Source: Herbaspirillum sp. WKF16
GTDB taxonomy: Bacteria > Pseudomonadota > Gammaproteobacteria > Burkholderiales > Burkholderiaceae_D
Direction: 5' to 3'
Assembly: GCF_028993615.1 (NCBI RefSeq)
Contig: NZ_CP118632.1
Span: forward strand, 3,224,001 to 3,288,000
DNA: 64,000 bases
Position numbers and translations under genes: made by a program. The notes beneath the pieces are model-generated. The model saw nothing but the letters and a program-made list of their open reading frames with translations, made no database searches and had not been told where the DNA came from. This document shows, in pieces, positions 61,110 to 64,000 of the stretch. How positions within the stretch are numbered: position 1 is the stretch's first letter; the number at the start of each line of letters is the position of its first letter.

Positions 61110-62098
61110 CAGGGCGCCTTCTTCCGGCGCGAGAACTCGACCAGGCGCTTGATGCCCAGCCACTGCTGCGTCCAGAAGCCGCGGCCGTAATCGCGGCCAC
61201 GGCCGGCCGGCGGCGGCAGCTGGTCGCGCACGCCGGTCATGGCGAAGCCCTGGCTGAAGTGGGCGGTGCGAAACAGCACGTCCCAGATCGGGAACAGCAC
61301 GGCGAAGTTGTGGCCGCCCAGCGAATTGCGGCCGCGGCTCTCGTGGCCGATGCCGATCGCATGATGGGTGCGGTGGAAGCGCGGCGACACCAAGAGGTAT
61401 TCGCCGATGCGGCCGAAGTGGATGCGCACGTTGGCGTGCTGCAGGCTTTGCAGCATGCGCGACAGCGACACCAGCAAGATGAACTGCGACGGCTCGACGC
61501 CGATCAGCAGCGCCACCAGGCCCAGGAAGATGTCGTGCACCAGGTCGTCCAGCACGTGGTTGCGGTCGTCGCTCCACAGGTTCATGTTCTCCTGGCTGTG
61601 GTGCAGGCTGTGCAGCGCCCACATCCAGCGCACGTTGTGCTGCGCCCAGTGATAGGCGTACTCGCACAGGTCCAGCGCCACCATGTAGAGCAGGAAGCTG
61701 ACCAGCGCTAGGTCGGTCACTCCCGGCCAGACCTGGTCCAGGTTCCAGGTGCCCCAGCCTTCCAGGTGCAGCGCCTCGGAGAGATACGACAAGGCCGGAT
61801 CCAGCAGCAGGAAGGCGAGGATGGGGATCACGCCCAGGCGCTGCAGCACGGTGTAGATGAAATCGTTCCAGCGCGCCCGCGGATCGGTGATCTTGTGGAC
61901 CGGGATCAGGGACTCCAGCGGACGCAGGATCAGGAACAGGATGACCAGTTCGCACATACCCACCAGCACCCACTCAGTGCCGGTGAACGCTTCCTCGATG
62001 AACTCCCCCATGCCGATGAAGAACACCAGCGGCTGCACGAGGGTCTCGAACAGCCAGCCCTGGACGGCGGCAAACAGGTCTGAAATGGTTTGGATCAT
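61109..62098 (-). CDS. Sterol desaturase/fatty acid hydroxylase-family membrane protein
   Basis: 329 residues. After three or four helices come the di-iron His clusters: YAYHWAQHN, HSLHHSQ and HRTHHAIG, in the spacing of the fatty acid hydroxylase superfamily. The enzyme should hydroxylate or desaturate a lipid at the inner membrane; the substrate is unknown, with hopanoid, sphingolipid-like or carotenoid possibilities. The start at 62098 begins MIQTISDLF. It lies 80 bases after the polysaccharide deacetylase gene and overlaps the EI24 gene. Confidence 0.88.
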   Translation of the reverse strand: MIQTISDLFAAVQGWLFETLVQPLVFFIGMGEFIEEAFTGTEWVLVGMCELVILFLILRPLESLIPVHKITDPRARWNDFIYTVLQRLGVIPILAFLLLDPALSYLSEALHLEGWGTWNLDQVWPGVTDLALVSFLLYMVALDLCEYAYHWAQHNVRWMWALHSLHHSQENMNLWSDDRNHVLDDLVHDIFLGLVALLIGVEPSQFILLVSLSRMLQSLQHANVRIHFGRIGEYLLVSPRFHRTHHAIGIGHESRGRNSLGGHNFAVLFPIWDVLFRTAHFSQGFAMTGVRDQLPPPAGRGRDYGRGFWTQQWLGIKRLVEFSRRKKAP

Positions 62099-62178
62099 GA
62101 ATGGCTCTTGGTTCTGGTCTTGCCCCGCGGCCGCTGCCCCTCGACAGCCCGCCGCCCCGCTTCGACTGAGGCCCCGCC

Positions 62179-63003
62179 TCAGCGTTCCTTGGCTCCGGCA
62201 AACAAATGGCGGTAGGCCGGATGGTCGCGCAGCGTGGCGAAGCAGAAACCCTTCTGCTCCAGGCCGGCGATCAGCGGCTCCAGCACCGCCGGCGCCCATG
62301 GATCCTGGCGCGACCAGATGCCCATATGGGCCAGGAAGATATCGCCATCCCGCAGGCCGTCGAGCGCCTTTTTCAGCAGCGCCTCATTGGGGAATTTATC
62401 GCTCGACAACTCGTCGCCCGAGAATCCCGCCGGCGCCCAGGCGGCGTGCGCATAGCCGCAGGCCTGGCCGGCCTTGAGCAGGTTGGGCGTGAGCTTGCCG
62501 CCGGGCGCGCGCCACAGCGGGTCGAGCTTGCGCCCGGTGAGTTCTTGGAAACGCCGGTCGACGCGCGTCATTTCCTCGCAATATTGCGCCGGGGTCCATT
62601 GCTGCTTCTTGCCGGCCTGGGCGCCGAACTGCGGGCGCACCTCGATCTTGCCGCCGGGCAGGTCGCGCAGCGCGTAGACGTGGTCGAAGGTATGGGTGCC
62701 GAAGGCATGCCCTTGCGCCGCCAGCCGCTTCCACAGCGGCTGCCAGCCCGGGTCCAGCGAATAGTCGCCGTGGATGGTCTTTTCGTTGGCCAGGAAGAAG
62801 GTGGCCTTGATATGGTGACGCAGCAGGGTCTGCTCGATCAATTCGGCCTGGGACTGGCTGCCGGTGTCGAAGGTCAGGTAAAGGGTGCCCTTGCAGGCCG
62901 CGGCCGGCGTCGCCTGCGCCACGGCCTGGCCGGCGACCAGGATGGCGCACAGGGCCAGGCCGCGCAGTTGCCTGTGTGAAAACCGCCGCCTCATTGCCCC
63001 CAT
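62179..63003 (-). CDS. Polysaccharide deacetylase (NodB homology) with altered motif 1
   Basis: 274 residues with a signal peptide (LALCAILVAGQAVAQA). The NodB domain has motif 1 as TFDTG rather than TFDDG, so the metal-ligand Asp is Thr. Motif 2, HTFDH, is intact. Later motifs LWRAPGGKL and DIFLAHMG fit the fold. It may remove N-acetyl groups from periplasmic or surface glycans, or act with changed metal use. Met at 62994 is an alternative start. It lies 12 bases after the beta-propeller gene, in one operon. Confidence 0.87.
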   Translation of the reverse strand: MGAMRRRFSHRQLRGLALCAILVAGQAVAQATPAAACKGTLYLTFDTGSQSQAELIEQTLLRHHIKATFFLANEKTIHGDYSLDPGWQPLWKRLAAQGHAFGTHTFDHVYALRDLPGGKIEVRPQFGAQAGKKQQWTPAQYCEEMTRVDRRFQELTGRKLDPLWRAPGGKLTPNLLKAGQACGYAHAAWAPAGFSGDELSSDKFPNEALLKKALDGLRDGDIFLAHMGIWSRQDPWAPAVLEPLIAGLEQKGFCFATLRDHPAYRHLFAGAKER

Positions 63004-63015
63004 CGCCCTTGCGCC

Positions 63016-64000
63016 TCAGACGTCCGGCGCGCGGTTGTAGAGATAGATGCCGTGAGGCGAGCGGCCGACCGGGATCACCTTGCTGACCGAGCGGCTGGCC
63101 AGGTCGATCACCGCCACCTTCTTGACCCAGCGCAGCGTGACCCACATGGTCTTGCCGTCTTCGGTCACTTCCATGCAGTCCGGGCCGCCCGGCACCTTGA
63201 TGGTGCCGACGTTTTCCAGGGTCTGCATGTCAACCACGCTGATGGTGTTGGCCACGCGGTTGGAAACGTACACGAAGCGCTTGTCGCCCTGGGCGCGGAA
63301 GTTGTGCGCGCCGTTGCCGGTCTTGATCTGCTTGACGATCTTCTGGGTGCGCCAGTCGATCACCTGCACGTAGTCGCTGCCCATGATGCCCACCAGCAGG
63401 TATTTGTTGTCGGGCGTCATCATGATGCCGGCCGGCAGCTTGCCGACCGGAATGGTCCATTTCACCTGCTGGGTGGCGAGGTCGATGGCGCTGACCTGGT
63501 CGCTGCCCTGCTGGGTGATGAAGGCGGTGGTGCTGGCGTTGTCGAAGGCGATGTGGCTCGGCGTGCGGGCCAGCGGGATGCGGCGCGACAGCTTCAGGTT
63601 GGTGCCGTCGTAGCTGTAGACGTCGACGCGGTCCAGGCGCAGGCCGGTGGCCACGAACCATTTCTGGTCGGGGGTGAAACCGATCTGGTAGGGATCGATG
63701 ATGTCGCGCAGGCGGCGCTGGACTTCACCGGTCTTGGGATCGAGGAACAGCAGCTGGTTGCCGGTGGCGCTGGCGACGATGAGGGACTTATTGTCCGGCG
63801 TGGCCATCAGGTGGTGCGGCTCCTTGCCGACCGAGAACGTGGAGAGCTCCTTGTGACCGGCCTGGTCCAGCAAGGACACCGAGGCGTCGCCCGAGTTGAG
63901 CACCACGACCACATTCGCATGGGCTGAGACAGCCGCAGCGGCCAGCACAGCCGACATGCAGGTCGCGCGAACGGAAAGGGAAAAAAGTTGGCTGAATCGA
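63016..64000 (-). CDS. YncE-like beta-propeller periplasmic protein (partial at N-terminus)
   Basis: A seven-bladed propeller made of repeats such as VVVVLNSGDASVSLLDQAG, GKEPHHLMATPDNKSLIVAS, GKLPAGIMMTPDNKYLLVGI and GGPDCMEVTEDGKTMWVTL. The internal Met at 63957 could start a 313-residue protein, but the frame stays open to the window edge and reads LFSLSVRATCMSAVLAAAAV, which looks like the middle of a signal peptide. The true start therefore probably lies outside the window. It likely scaffolds or binds a ligand in the periplasm; no catalytic residues are evident. Confidence 0.85.
   Translation of the reverse strand, partial: RFSQLFSLSVRATCMSAVLAAAAVSAHANVVVVLNSGDASVSLLDQAGHKELSTFSVGKEPHHLMATPDNKSLIVASATGNQLLFLDPKTGEVQRRLRDIIDPYQIGFTPDQKWFVATGLRLDRVDVYSYDGTNLKLSRRIPLARTPSHIAFDNASTTAFITQQGSDQVSAIDLATQQVKWTIPVGKLPAGIMMTPDNKYLLVGIMGSDYVQVIDWRTQKIVKQIKTGNGAHNFRAQGDKRFVYVSNRVANTISVVDMQTLENVGTIKVPGGPDCMEVTEDGKTMWVTLRWVKKVAVIDLASRSVSKVIPVGRSPHGIYLYNRAPDV

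Overview
The window is GC-rich, densely packed chromosomal DNA with Betaproteobacterial gene content, most likely Oxalobacteraceae and close to Herbaspirillum. This placement is inferred from gene content (phasin, Liv cluster, cysTWA-cysB, ssuEADCB with ssuF, CysB and Lrp regulators), not from a marker gene. There are no rRNA or tRNA genes, no insertion sequences, no phage genes and no CRISPR array. Most genes are on the minus strand.

Layout. 1-3.7 kb: a partial AraC regulator divergent from a DMT exporter, a TM2 protein and a CorC/HlyC-type membrane protein. 3.8-14.4 kb: a catecholate-siderophore iron locus. It contains a TonB receptor, a siderophore esterase, and a five-gene operon PepSY-DUF2271-DUF4198-ApbE-diflavin reductase behind a Fur-like box. 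A two-component system is transcribed divergently from the receptor across a second Fur-like box. The DUF2271 protein carries an ApbE-type flavinylation motif, which suggests an inner-membrane/periplasmic electron route for reducing imported ferric siderophore. 14.4-28.6 kb: a GST, a MocR-like regulator, a REP-like repeat, YdeP oxidoreductase with a small winged-helix protein, Lrp/dadA, topoisomerase IB, an Fsr-like exporter, ada-alkB, Lrp/hpd and a small unknown protein. 28.6-36.1 kb: an MFS exporter between twin terminators, an orphan amino-acid binding protein and livJHMGF. 36.5-40 kb: a DUF2233 protein, a candidate minus-strand sRNA, a Pro/Ala-rich lipoprotein, an M15 peptidase, a tiny protein and a GNAT enzyme.

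40-51.6 kb is a sulfur-assimilation island: cysTWA-cysB, then sbp-ssuEADCB-ssuF followed by a degenerate EAL protein and a small hydrolase, all on the minus strand. A shared 12-bp motif upstream of cysT and sbp may be a CysB site. 51.9-64 kb: an IclR regulator, a PBP7-like endopeptidase, a methyltransferase divergent from an XRE regulator, a DMT transporter with a histone-deacetylase-like protein, phasin phaP with a long leader, a candidate anti-Shine-Dalgarno sRNA, a CinA-like protein, and an operon of beta-propeller, NodB deacetylase, sterol desaturase-like and EI24 proteins that continues past the right edge.

The most unusual items are the predicted flavinylated iron-reduction module, the two candidate small RNAs with exposed CCUCC-type sequence, and the catalytically degenerate EAL protein in the sulfonate operon.
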